64,000 bases of DNA from Paenibacillus campinasensis (lineage in GTDB: Bacteria > Bacillota > Bacilli > Paenibacillales > Paenibacillaceae), in contig NZ_NPBY01000067.1 in assembly GCF_002272015.1 (NCBI RefSeq), positions 1-64,000 on the forward strand, given 5' to 3'. The notes below the pieces were generated by a model, which saw only the letters and a program-made list of their open reading frames with translations, was not told the origin of the DNA and searched no databases. Of this stretch, positions 51,259 through 60,101 are shown piece by piece (the first letter of the stretch is position 1; every line of letters starts with the position of its first letter). The translations under genes were made by a program, and so were the position numbers.

Positions 51259-52398
51259 ATGAGTTATACGGCACGTCCTGTACAGCCCAGCCTCATCCCG
51301 CTCTCTCCGAGCTACGATCCCTGGGATCCGATCACTTCACTGCGCGAGCATGGCAGACATGTGCTGACAAGCGTGGAGATGACGGTGACCCATCTGTGCA
51401 ATATGCGCTGCGAGCATTGTGCGGTGGGCGATATGCTCGTCATGAAGGAGGCGCCGATGCTTCCGCTGGATATGATGCTGAAGCGGCTGGATGAAGTGGA
51501 GCATTTGCAGACGATCAGTCTGACCGGCGGGGAACCGGCGTTTCTGGGAAAAACGGTGGACAACGTCATCGTGCCCCTGCTTAAATATGCCCGGGAGCGT
51601 GGGATCCGGACCCAGATCAACTCCAATCTGACGCTCGATCTGGGAAGATACGAGAAGATGCTGCCCTATCTTGATGTGATGCATATATCATTCAACTATT
51701 TAAACGGGGACGATTTCTATGAAGTGGGCTTCAAGAACAGCCTGCACCCCGTTCCGAAAGAGGCAGCCTACCGTCTGTATGAGACGATGATCCGCAATGC
51801 GGAACAACTGAGTGCGGCCGGGATGTTTATTTCCGCCGAATCCATGATCAATTACCGCACCCATACGAAGCTGGATGGCATCCACCGCCTCATCGACCAA
51901 ATGGGCTGCAAGCGCCATGAGGTGCATCCGATGTATGCTTCGAACTTTGCATCCACGCTGCCGGTGCTGCCGCTGGCTGATATGAAAGCGGCGATCCATC
52001 GTTTGCTGGATGCCCGCAATCCGGACATATGGATGCTGTTCGGCACGCTCCCGTTCTTTGCCTGCAGCTCGGATGACAGCGACCTGGATCTGATCCGCCG
52101 CTTGTGGAAAGAGCCCAATGTGACCGTCCGTAACGATCCTGACGGCCGCAACCGGGTCAATGTGAATCTGTTCTCCGGGGACGTATATGTGACGGATTTT
52201 GCAGACATTCCTCCATTTGGTAATATTAAAGAACAGAGGCTGGATGACATCTTTGCCTCGTGGTTAACCGGCCATCCGCTGAACCAGACGGTCAACTGTC
52301 ATTGCAATGCGGCGAATTGCTGCGGACCTAATCTGCTGGTAGCGGATATGTATTATCAGGGCGTAAACTTTAAATCGAGGACAGCGATGACGAACTAG
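51259..52398 (+). CDS. yfkAB: Radical SAM protein YfkAB
   Basis: 379 residues. The radical-SAM cluster motif is MTVTHLCNMRCEHCAVGD (Cys-x3-Cys-x2-Cys), with GGEPAFLG as the SAM-binding motif. The C-terminus carries a second Cys cluster, NCHCNAANCCG, the Cys-x-Cys-x4-Cys pattern that names the YfkAB family. This may hold an auxiliary Fe-S cluster. The biochemical role of the family is not known. The gene is a single frame here. ATG with AAGGTG upstream. Confidence 0.92.
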   Translation: MSYTARPVQPSLIPLSPSYDPWDPITSLREHGRHVLTSVEMTVTHLCNMRCEHCAVGDMLVMKEAPMLPLDMMLKRLDEVEHLQTISLTGGEPAFLGKTVDNVIVPLLKYARERGIRTQINSNLTLDLGRYEKMLPYLDVMHISFNYLNGDDFYEVGFKNSLHPVPKEAAYRLYETMIRNAEQLSAAGMFISAESMINYRTHTKLDGIHRLIDQMGCKRHEVHPMYASNFASTLPVLPLADMKAAIHRLLDARNPDIWMLFGTLPFFACSSDDSDLDLIRRLWKEPNVTVRNDPDGRNRVNVNLFSGDVYVTDFADIPPFGNIKEQRLDDIFASWLTGHPLNQTVNCHCNAANCCGPNLLVADMYYQGVNFKSRTAMTN

Positions 52399-52422
52399 AA
52401 TCCGGAAAGAAGGCGTACCACC

Positions 52423-53742
52423 ATGGAATTTGAGGTCGGGAAACTGATTTTGAATTTATTCTTGGTATTTATGCTTGTCCTGTTGAATGGCGTATTTGTA
52501 GCTGCTGAGTTTTCGCTGGTCAAGATGCGTCAATCCCGATTGACCCAGCTTGTGAGCGAGGGCAACCTGCTGGCGGGCTTCGCTCTTAAAGTGAACCGCA
52601 AGCTGGATGCCTATTTGTCGGCAACGCAGCTCGGGATTACGCTCACCTCGCTCGGGCTTGGCTGGATCGGGGAGCCGGCGATTTCCCGACTGCTGATCGC
52701 ACCGCTCATGCACAGCATGGGTTACACTGACGGGCGGCTCATTACAACGATTTCCGTTGTGGTCGGCTTCTGTATCATTACCTTTCTGCATATTGTGTTA
52801 GGAGAGCTTGCTCCCAAGTCGCTGGCCATTCAGAGAACGGAGCGAACAGCCCTTCTGCTGTCGGCTCCGCTCCTATGGTTCTATCGTTTGTTTCTTCCGG
52901 TCATCTGGCTGCTCAACGTATCGGCCAACGGGGTGCTCCGATTGCTGCGCGTAAGGCCGGTATCGGAAGCCGAGGGTGCGCATTCCGAGGAAGAAATCCG
53001 AATCTTGATGAGCGAGAGCGCGAAGAGCGGGGTGATTGATCAGAACGAAATGAAGCTGATGGACAACCTGTTTGATTTTGCCGATCTGCGCGCAAGGGAG
53101 ATTATGCTTCCCCGGACGGATGTAGACTGTCTGTTCACGAATGATTCCGTGGAGGAGAATCTACGCATCATCAGCAAGACGAAGCATTCCCGTTATCCCG
53201 TTGCTACGGACAATAAGGACCGGATTATCGGATTTGTGCACATCACTGATTTCCTGCTTGCTTCGCCAGAGAAGCAAGGGGATCTGGCCTCGATTGTCAG
53301 GCCGATTCTGGACGTGCCGGGGACGATGGAGATCAGCCAGGTGCTTCGATTGATGCAGGACCGGCATGAACAGATGGCCCTTGTGGTGGACGAATACGGA
53401 GGAACCGCAGGCATTCTGACCGTCGAGAAGATCGTTGAGGAGATTGTCGGGGATCTTCATGATGAGTTTGAAGACGAACGGCCAGAGATCGAAATCTATG
53501 ACGACTATTATTCTGTCAACGGCCGGATGCTGATTGAAGAAGTGAACGATTTGACCGGTGTGGTCATCGAGGAAGAGACCGTGGACTCCATCGGAGGATG
53601 GCTGTTCAGAGAGCTTGAAGGCAAGCCGGTTATCGGAAGACAGCTCACCTATAACGGAACGACTTTTGAGGTTGAGGAAGCTACAGACCTTAGGGTAATC
53701 CGCGTCATGATTCACCGTAAGCCGCAAGAAAGCTTGGAGTAG
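52423..53742 (+). CDS. CNNM/CorC-type protein (DUF21, CBS pair, CorC_HlyC)
   Basis: 439 residues. A DUF21/CNNM membrane domain with four helices (FMLVLLNGVFVAAEFSLVKM, LGITLTSLGLGWIGEP) is followed by a CBS pair (MLPRTDVDCLFTNDSVEENL, then MEISQVLRLMQDRHEQMALV) and the C-terminal CorC_HlyC domain (YSVNGRMLIEEVNDLTGVVI). Related proteins transport or resist magnesium or cobalt; hemolysin C is an old label. It is 40 bp upstream of the AI-2E-family gene and likely forms an operon with it. Confidence 0.92.
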   Translation: MEFEVGKLILNLFLVFMLVLLNGVFVAAEFSLVKMRQSRLTQLVSEGNLLAGFALKVNRKLDAYLSATQLGITLTSLGLGWIGEPAISRLLIAPLMHSMGYTDGRLITTISVVVGFCIITFLHIVLGELAPKSLAIQRTERTALLLSAPLLWFYRLFLPVIWLLNVSANGVLRLLRVRPVSEAEGAHSEEEIRILMSESAKSGVIDQNEMKLMDNLFDFADLRAREIMLPRTDVDCLFTNDSVEENLRIISKTKHSRYPVATDNKDRIIGFVHITDFLLASPEKQGDLASIVRPILDVPGTMEISQVLRLMQDRHEQMALVVDEYGGTAGILTVEKIVEEIVGDLHDEFEDERPEIEIYDDYYSVNGRMLIEEVNDLTGVVIEEETVDSIGGWLFRELEGKPVIGRQLTYNGTTFEVEEATDLRVIRVMIHRKPQESLE

Positions 53743-53782
53743 GATATGAACCGGAACACACGATGAGGTGGGGAGTAGCGCT

Positions 53783-54814
53783 ATGTCCATTAAACAGCTG
53801 ATTTTTATCGGCCTGGGTCTCTTTTTGTTATACATGATGTTTACGGTAGGAGCCCCGTTTCTGCTGGCGATTGTCATTGCCATATCGCTGGAGCCTTTGA
53901 ATCGGCTCATGATCCGGAACATGAAGATCAACCGGATCGGTGCGGTGACGATCACCAGCACCCTTTTCCTGCTGCTATTGCTGCTCCTGGTCTATGTGAT
54001 CGGCCTGCAGGTGTTCAGCCAGCTTGTCGAGTACTGGAGCCGTGCGCCGATTTATTTTGAAGGCGCGAATGAAATTTTGCAGGAAACCATTCTGCAGGCG
54101 CAGGACGTGCTAAACGGCATTTCTCCCGGACTGGCGGACAGCCTGACCGAGTTTATGTCGAATATCTCTTCCTACATTCAGTCCATTGTCAATTCCGTAT
54201 CCTCGGCTGTGCTCTCGTTTGCCAAGACGCTGCCGAATCTGTTTGTCAGCTCGATCGTATTTTTTGTAGCGGTGTACCTGTTCGGATTCAGTATGAATAC
54301 GATGCAGGAAAGCGTCTTGTCCCTGTTTGACGAATCATCGCAGTCGCAGGTAACCGAAGTGCTGGGCAGCCTGAAAAAGTCGATCTTTGGCTTTCTCCGT
54401 GCCCAGCTGATTCTGAGCATGTTCACCTATGTCGTGACACTGCTTGGACTCCTCATTCTCGGCGTCAACTATCCGATGGCCATTGCGCTGCTTGTGACGG
54501 TCGTTGATATACTCCCGATTCTGGGCGTAGGTTCGGTACTGGTGCCGTGGGCGATCTATCTGCTGTTTGCGGGCGATGTGTTTACCGGGGTCGGATTGAT
54601 TATGCTGTTTATTGTGATCACAATTATACGACGCGTGCTGGAGCCGAAAGTGATCGGCGATGCGGTGGGCATCGGGGCCCTTCCTGCACTGATCAGCATG
54701 TATGTCGGCTTCAAGCTGATCGGGGTGATCGGATTTTTTGTCGGACCGGTGGTTATCATTATTTATTCCGCCATGCGTAAGGCGGGCCTGTTCCAGATCA
54801 AAATCAAATTTTAG
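53783..54814 (+). CDS. AI-2E-family transporter
   Basis: About 343 residues with the two N-terminal helices, central amphipathic region and C-terminal helical bundle of the AI-2E/YtvI family (LSMFTYVVTLLGLLILGVNY, VVDILPILGVGSVLVPWAIY, GDAVGIGALPALISMYVGFK). Members export diverse small molecules or act as sodium-proton antiporters; the autoinducer role is proven only for some. The ATG at 53783 has GGGGAG at good spacing; the GTG at 53768 lies before that site. Confidence 0.88.
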   Translation: MSIKQLIFIGLGLFLLYMMFTVGAPFLLAIVIAISLEPLNRLMIRNMKINRIGAVTITSTLFLLLLLLLVYVIGLQVFSQLVEYWSRAPIYFEGANEILQETILQAQDVLNGISPGLADSLTEFMSNISSYIQSIVNSVSSAVLSFAKTLPNLFVSSIVFFVAVYLFGFSMNTMQESVLSLFDESSQSQVTEVLGSLKKSIFGFLRAQLILSMFTYVVTLLGLLILGVNYPMAIALLVTVVDILPILGVGSVLVPWAIYLLFAGDVFTGVGLIMLFIVITIIRRVLEPKVIGDAVGIGALPALISMYVGFKLIGVIGFFVGPVVIIIYSAMRKAGLFQIKIKF

Positions 54815-54827
54815 GACGAAAGTGCCA

Positions 54828-54868
54828 AGCCTCTTCCCGGCGAAACGCCGGAGAAGAGGTTTTTTTTG
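54828..54868 (+). terminator. Terminator after the AI-2E-family gene
   Basis: CCTCTTCCCGGCG and CGCCGGAGAAGAGG with loop AAA, then eight T. Confidence 0.95.
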
Positions 54869-54973
54869 TCAATTTCCAGTTCATTTTCTGGGCGAACGAC
54901 ATATGTTAATTACGAAGAGTCGAAAGGATCAGGTTCCCAAACGAATGATAAACCGATAAAGGAGGAATCTCTC

Positions 54974-55195
54974 TTGAAGCAGAATCCAGAGGAGCGGGCG
55001 TACCCGTTGTTTCACTCACCGTTCGATCCCTGCCCTCCGAAGCATTATAAAACGTATGTTGTGCCCGTAAACCAGTATGTGGTGTTCCAGCCCGCTGGTT
55101 TGCCGCAGTTCAGCCCCGCGGAAGCCTTGAAGCACGGGACACTATGGCCGTCCTTATACAGTCCGTACACGTCCAGAAAATTCAAAGGGGAGTGA
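54974..55195 (+). CDS. cotJA: Spore coat-associated protein CotJA
   Basis: About 73 residues. CotJA features are the compact HSPFDPCPPKHYKTYVVPVN and the QYVVFQPAGLPQFSPAEALK segment, ending GTLWPSLYSPY. The TTG at 54974 is chosen because AAAGGAGG is 6-9 nt upstream. It is the first gene of cotJABC, made in the mother cell under sigma-E in Bacillus; CATATGTT near 54899 resembles part of a sigma-E -10 box, but this is weak. Confidence 0.92.
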   Translation: MKQNPEERAYPLFHSPFDPCPPKHYKTYVVPVNQYVVFQPAGLPQFSPAEALKHGTLWPSLYSPYTSRKFKGE

Positions 55196-55201
55196 TCGTC
55201 C

Positions 55202-55477
55202 ATGACGGATGCAGCGCCTAAGGTGGGCGACCGCCAATACTATGAGCTGCTGGAGCAGCTGCAGGCCCTCGATTTTGTACTGGTGGAACTGAATCTCTAT
55301 CTCGATACCCATCCGGATGACTTGAAAAGCATTGAACAGTTTAACAAGGTCACGCAGGAGCGGACGATTCTTGCCAAGCAGTTTCAGGAAATGTACGGCC
55401 CGCTGCAAAACTTTGGCCGCGCCTATTCGAAATATCCGTTTGAATGGTCACAAGGCCCTTGGCCATGGCAAGTGTGA
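55202..55477 (+). CDS. cotJB: Spore coat protein CotJB
   Basis: 91 residues, mostly helical (YYELLEQLQALDFVLVELNL, YLDTHPDDLKSIEQFNK) with the terminal GRAYSKYPFEWSQGPWPW typical of CotJB. It assembles with CotJA and CotJC into inner spore coat. GGGGAG overlaps the end of cotJA. Confidence 0.93.
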   Translation: MTDAAPKVGDRQYYELLEQLQALDFVLVELNLYLDTHPDDLKSIEQFNKVTQERTILAKQFQEMYGPLQNFGRAYSKYPFEWSQGPWPWQV

Positions 55478-55571
55478 GCACAGTTCGGGCCCCCGGCCGA
55501 GCCGGAGCAGCCCTGGCGGCCCCCGAACAGGCAAGGAAGCGGGGAATTTATAAAGGAGGCGGTACAATCCG

Positions 55572-56141
55572 ATGTGGGTCTATGAGAAAAAACTGCAATA
55601 TCCGGTGCGAGTTAGCAAGTGTGATCCCCGAATGGCAAAGTTTCTGATCGAGCAATATGGCGGTGCGGATGGGGAGCTGGCAGCCGCTCTCCGTTATCTG
55701 AATCAGAGATATACGATTCCTGACAAGGTGATCGGTCTCCTCAATGATATCGGCACCGAGGAATTTGCCCATCTTGAGATGATTGCCGCCATGGTGTTCA
55801 AGCTTACGAAGGATGCAAGTGTCGAGGAGCTGGAAGCAGCCGGCCTTGGCGCCCATTATGCGAACCATGACAACGCATTGTTCTACGAGAACGCTTCAGG
55901 TGTGCCGTGGACGGCAGCCTATATTCAGGCCAAGGGCGATCCGATCGCCGATCTGTATGAGGACATTGCCGCGGAAGAGAAGGCGCGGGCTACATATCAA
56001 TGGCTGATCGACATGACCGATGATGTGGACCTGCAGGATAGTTTGAAATTTTTACGCGAGCGTGAAATCATTCACTCGATCCGCTTCCGGGAAGCGGTGG
56101 AGATCATTAAAGAGGATCGGGAGCATAAGAAAATATTCTAA
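55572..56141 (+). CDS. cotJC: CotJC, manganese-catalase-like spore coat protein
   Basis: 189 residues with a ferritin-like four-helix fold. Metal-binding Glu/His residues are in GGADGELAAALRYLNQRY, TEEFAHLEMIAAMV and REREIIHSIRFREAVEII, as in manganese catalases. CotJC may detoxify hydrogen peroxide in the coat. AAGGAGG lies upstream. About 95 bp separate it from cotJB. The following 56142-56375 gap has no clear gene. Confidence 0.93.
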   Translation: MWVYEKKLQYPVRVSKCDPRMAKFLIEQYGGADGELAAALRYLNQRYTIPDKVIGLLNDIGTEEFAHLEMIAAMVFKLTKDASVEELEAAGLGAHYANHDNALFYENASGVPWTAAYIQAKGDPIADLYEDIAAEEKARATYQWLIDMTDDVDLQDSLKFLREREIIHSIRFREAVEIIKEDREHKKIF

Positions 56142-56393
56142 TCATATGGATGAATGGCATAGCGGTTATCTCTCCTTGAAGGGTCCTGTGCCGAGCACAA
56201 GCAGGGCTGCCTATTTGGTCAGGTTAATGACCTTTGAGGCGCCCTGTTCCCGTTTTGCGTAAACGGAAGGGAGTGTATTTTCTAAACCACTAAACTTGAA
56301 GAAATGGTGAACCGATATATTGTAAAGACAACCTCTTCATGAAGAACAGCCATGCAGCTAAGCAGCTAAATTCCCATGCAGGAGGATAGACGG

Positions 56394-57314
56394 TTGATCA
56401 GCGAATATCGAACATACAGGAGTAGGGAAGAAACTCTACCCAGAGGCACCAAATTACATAACACCTATCAGATCCGAACGGTTCTGTCCAGCAGTGCGCT
56501 CTCTGCCGTATATTTGGCACGTAAGATCGACACCCGGGAGAAAGTGATCGTGAAGGAGCTATTCCCGACTTCCCTGGCTGCACGAGGACAAGACCGAAAA
56601 ACAGTTGTCTGCCGTCAGCGGACGCTTGCGCACAAGCTCGATGAATTCAGGGAGCAGTTCCTGCAGGAAGCCTTCATTCTGAAGGGGCTGGATCATCCGG
56701 GGATCGTTCGATACCTTGACCATTTCGAGGAGCGAGGCACGGCCTATCTCGTCATGGAGTTCTGCGAAGGAACCACGCTGGCGCAAATTCTGGAACAGCG
56801 GGAAGCAGATCTGCAGCTGATGTATGATACGCTTCTGCCGGTCATGAATGCGCTGGCATATCTTCATGCACACGGCATCATCCATAGGGATATCAAGCCC
56901 TCCAACATGATGATTAGCTCCCAGGGGGAAGTGAAGCTGATTGACTTCGGATCTGCTGTACAGTATACACAGGAGGAGTACCCGATCTTTACCACATCCG
57001 GTTATTCCCCCTTGGAATTCTATTCGAAGAAGTCACAGCAGGGACCCGCGTCGGATATATACAGTCTGGCAGCGGTGATGTACCGCTGCTGTACCGGCGA
57101 GACGCCACCGGATGTAAGACAAAGGCTGTTTGAAGACCGTCTGCGTTTTGAACCCGTGGGTCACGGGGTTTCAGCGCTGCTATCAACCGCGATTCGTCGT
57201 GGCTTGGCTCTCCGTCCCCAACAGCGCAGAATATCGCTCGGGTGGCTCAAAGCGGCACTGCGGACGGAGTATTTAATGAACAAAAGGAAGCTTCGGCGAA
57301 GTTCGGCGCGTTAG
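56394..57314 (+). CDS. Serine/threonine protein kinase
   Basis: About 306 residues, a stand-alone PknB-type kinase without a membrane segment or PASTA repeats. Catalytic features: Lys54 in VIVKELF, HRDIKPSN with Asp166, and IDFGSAVQ (184-186 DFG). The glycine loop is divergent (LSSSALSAVYLA) and lacks most of the usual glycines. The C-lobe has SGYSPLEFYSKK and SDIYSLAAVMYRCCTG. The TTG at 56394 follows AGGAGG by 8 nt; the ATG at 56376 overlaps that site. The basic tail (NKRKLRRSSAR) is encoded by DNA that also forms a terminator arm. It probably phosphorylates an FHA-binding partner of the same locus. Confidence 0.88.
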   Translation: MISEYRTYRSREETLPRGTKLHNTYQIRTVLSSSALSAVYLARKIDTREKVIVKELFPTSLAARGQDRKTVVCRQRTLAHKLDEFREQFLQEAFILKGLDHPGIVRYLDHFEERGTAYLVMEFCEGTTLAQILEQREADLQLMYDTLLPVMNALAYLHAHGIIHRDIKPSNMMISSQGEVKLIDFGSAVQYTQEEYPIFTTSGYSPLEFYSKKSQQGPASDIYSLAAVMYRCCTGETPPDVRQRLFEDRLRFEPVGHGVSALLSTAIRRGLALRPQQRRISLGWLKAALRTEYLMNKRKLRRSSAR

Positions 57315-57341
57315 CGCTATCCGCCAAAGCTTCCTTTTGTT
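57279..57341. terminator. Bidirectional terminator reaching into the kinase coding end
   Basis: AACAAAAGGAAGCTTCGGCG (57279-57298) pairs with 57322-57341 over 19 of 20 positions. The left arm encodes the last residues of the kinase; the whole serves the convergent kinase and VWA genes. Confidence 0.85.
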
Positions 57342-57362
57342 ATCAGAAGCAGATAATGCCGA

Positions 57363-59480
57363 TTACGAGGATATTTTCACAGTCAGGTGGTCGGTATAGA
57401 TATTGGTATTGGGTTTAATAGCCTTATACCGCAGCTCGATCTCGGTTATACCGTCCTCGAAGGTGACATATAACTTCTCGTTGAAGTCGAGGGCAGCCTT
57501 CTTGCCCGCTGGAACAGGCATTTTGCCGATTTGAACCGCGCATCGTGTACTATGCTTGACATAGAGCTTACCCTGTTTGCCTGCACTGAACACGATTCTG
57601 GCTGCTTCCGGGAGCGACTCCTGCACTTGAAGGGTACGGAACAGCTCCGCGAGGGTTACAGTGCCTCCTCCAAATGAAGTCAGCGGCCATGATTTGACCG
57701 GAATGTCTTCTCCGCTGGCAGTGGCCAAGAACAGGCCCTCCAGTCTGCCGGTGAACTGAGGCTTCGGACGCAGCAGCAGATACAGCAGAGCTGCAGCAGC
57801 TAATGCGCAAGCGCCCCCGGCAGCTGTCCACTTCAGTACGGTGTATTTGGAGCTTATCGTTACTAGCAGTGCTGAACTTGCGAATTCACCGGATGGATCT
57901 GTAGCCGTAACAATCAGCTCGCCCTTTCCCGTCTTAGGTGCGTGTAGAATCAGCTGCCCGTCTTCTGTGATCTGCGTAGCGGCTAACGGAAAGCTCTCCT
58001 GTTGATCAGACAGGGTATAGACAAGCGGATCTCCGTTCATATCCTGAAAATACTCGTTCAGATTCAGCGTAATGTCCCCATCCTCCCGAACGGCGGACAG
58101 ATTCCAGTCACCTGCGGCGACAGGTGCAATGTTCGTGGCCTGAACAGAGTGAATACTGCCAATTCGGTAGAACCCTGGTCCATCAAGCAGGATTTTCCAA
58201 TCGTAGATACCAGTCTCAGGGAAGCTGTATTCAGCCCGGAACACCCCATCTGTATAAGTCATTCCGATACGCTCTGTTCTATCCGGTTCCTCAGGATTGA
58301 TGACAAGCTCCGCTGTGAGCGGCTTGTACAGCGCCTCGTCCTTCACCGGTTCGCCTTCCTGTCCGATAAGCCTCGCTTCGAACAGATTCTTCTGCCCTTT
58401 CAGCACCTCGCTTGTTGAATTGCCGTTGCTGTCAGACGAGCTTCCCCCCTCAGCGTTGGCAGCACCCGGCGTCAAGGTTGACTGAAGATCAATCGCATAG
58501 CTCCCAAGCAGACTGATCTTGATCAGGTCTCCCGGCCTTCCCTTTAGTTTCAGTTTAACTTCGCCGGCATCAGGCTGGCCGATCTTCAGAATGGTGTATT
58601 TATTAGATTCATATCTTCGAATATTCTGCGAGTCATAATAGATCTGAGCTTCCTTGAGCTTATGCTCGGACAGCAAAATCAGATTGGCTTCCTCCATAGT
58701 GGAATCCGGTATGTTCACCACTGCTTCCTGCAATTCTCCGGTAGCGGTAATCGCTGCGGAGGGCATCAGCTTGGAGCGGATCTGATTGGCGAATATCCGA
58801 TTGAAGATTTCAGGAAGATCATCGGCGCTGCTCGTAATGTACGAGCTGCCTCCCGTCTCGGCCGCAATATGTTCAAGCTGCTCCCGGTTAACCGTTCCGT
58901 CATGATTCAGCCCAATCGTATGGATCGGGAATCCCTCTTCCTGAGCCAGCTGAATAACCTCGGCGACATCATCCTCGGAGTCGGTCTTGGTGCGGCCCGC
59001 AGAGGAAGGGCCAAGGTCCGTCTCTCCGTCAGAGAGCAGGATCAGGAATGGCTGTCTGTCCTCCTGAGTTCCATCGGACAACAGCTTAGCCCCTTGTTTG
59101 AGCCCTAGGCCGATATCCGTATAGCCAGAAGGTCTAAGCTGCCGGATCTCCTGTTGAATTTGCTGCTTATGAGAGGAGACGGAGACAGAGGTCAGGGGCC
59201 TTAAGGCCACAATCCGATGGGAGTAGGCTGCGAACCCGACTCGGGTCTGGCTCGCCTCGCTCATGTCCATGAACATATTGATGACCTCTGCCGCAATGCC
59301 TTCCGGATCCGAGTCCGTCATGGAATAGCTCGTATCCAGCACAAACACCGCGTCATAGCCGGGCTTCTTCCCATCTGCGTACGCCTGTGCGGATAGCGGT
59401 AACCAAAAATTGTGCGTGGAATAGAAAAACAGGAAAAAAGTCATAAGGAGTATGGTCTTAGTGCCTGCTGATTGATTCAT
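57363..59480 (-). CDS. Secreted or membrane-anchored VWA-domain protein
   Basis: 705 residues. Signal peptide (TILLMTFFLFFYSTHNFWLP, cleavage near AQA) is followed by a von Willebrand A domain with a complete MIDAS start AVFVLDTSYSMTDSDP (Asp49, Ser51, Ser53) and DIGLGLKQGAK. Extracellular beta domains (about 290-540) follow, including a cadherin-like stretch (NLNEYFQDMNGDPLVYTLSD). There is one transmembrane helix (GGACALAAAALLYLLL) and a cytoplasmic beta-rich tail. RBS GGAGGAAAA. VWA proteins often organise multi-protein assemblies. Its place between a kinase and sheath/tube-like genes suggests a role in the same machine, but it could be independent. Confidence 0.82.
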   Translation of the reverse strand: MNQSAGTKTILLMTFFLFFYSTHNFWLPLSAQAYADGKKPGYDAVFVLDTSYSMTDSDPEGIAAEVINMFMDMSEASQTRVGFAAYSHRIVALRPLTSVSVSSHKQQIQQEIRQLRPSGYTDIGLGLKQGAKLLSDGTQEDRQPFLILLSDGETDLGPSSAGRTKTDSEDDVAEVIQLAQEEGFPIHTIGLNHDGTVNREQLEHIAAETGGSSYITSSADDLPEIFNRIFANQIRSKLMPSAAITATGELQEAVVNIPDSTMEEANLILLSEHKLKEAQIYYDSQNIRRYESNKYTILKIGQPDAGEVKLKLKGRPGDLIKISLLGSYAIDLQSTLTPGAANAEGGSSSDSNGNSTSEVLKGQKNLFEARLIGQEGEPVKDEALYKPLTAELVINPEEPDRTERIGMTYTDGVFRAEYSFPETGIYDWKILLDGPGFYRIGSIHSVQATNIAPVAAGDWNLSAVREDGDITLNLNEYFQDMNGDPLVYTLSDQQESFPLAATQITEDGQLILHAPKTGKGELIVTATDPSGEFASSALLVTISSKYTVLKWTAAGGACALAAAALLYLLLRPKPQFTGRLEGLFLATASGEDIPVKSWPLTSFGGGTVTLAELFRTLQVQESLPEAARIVFSAGKQGKLYVKHSTRCAVQIGKMPVPAGKKAALDFNEKLYVTFEDGITEIELRYKAIKPNTNIYTDHLTVKISS

Positions 59481-59791
59481 GATTTTCCTCCGTTTTTGTA
59501 GATTTTAGCTTGTCGTTAATCTCAATGAGGCCTTGAAATATCTGCAAATAAATGGGGTAGGGATAATTTCGAACAACTTTAAATTAGATCCTATACTTCC
59601 AGATATCCCCTAATTTTTAACTCAATACATTTGTATCGACCGCACCCCTCTCCAATTAAATAGAAAATAATGGAATTGAATCAGAAGAATCATAATTATG
59701 CATATTTCTCTTCGCATTAATTTCGTTTATGTACATTTTGTATTTCGTAATTACACCTGAAATGTGTGATTTTCGCGAAAAACCCCACAAA
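59481..59791. other. AT-rich intergenic region
   Basis: Divergent control region between the VWA gene and the sheath-like operon. Rich in A/T runs; no gene is supported. A plus-strand promoter begins at its right end. Confidence 0.5.
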
Positions 59792-59821
59792 TTGACATAA
59801 TTTAAAGCCTTACAGTATGAT
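59792..59821 (+). promoter_or_regulatory. Promoter of the sheath-like operon
   Basis: TTGACA (59792-59797), 18 bp, TATGAT (59816-59821). It would give a leader of about 270 nt before the ATG at 60102. Confidence 0.6.
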
Positions 59822-60101
59822 CACTCACATATTGCTGCAGAAACTCGAACTGCTCAGGGTCAGGATATGAATGAAATTGGAATTTAAAGTAAAAGAAAGG
59901 AGATCCGTGCGTCTCTGCAGTTAATGCTTTAGCCAATTTACAACAGGAAGTAGGAAACGGATGAAGTACCGGGCAGATGATGAGCCGGGGCTTACCGCCG
60001 ATCCAATACAAAACCCAGAGGGAGGAGGAGGCAAGCGGATAAACTGTTCGTCGTTTGCTTGCAAGCGACAGACAAAGTGCGCGAATTGCTTGCCGACCGC
60101 A

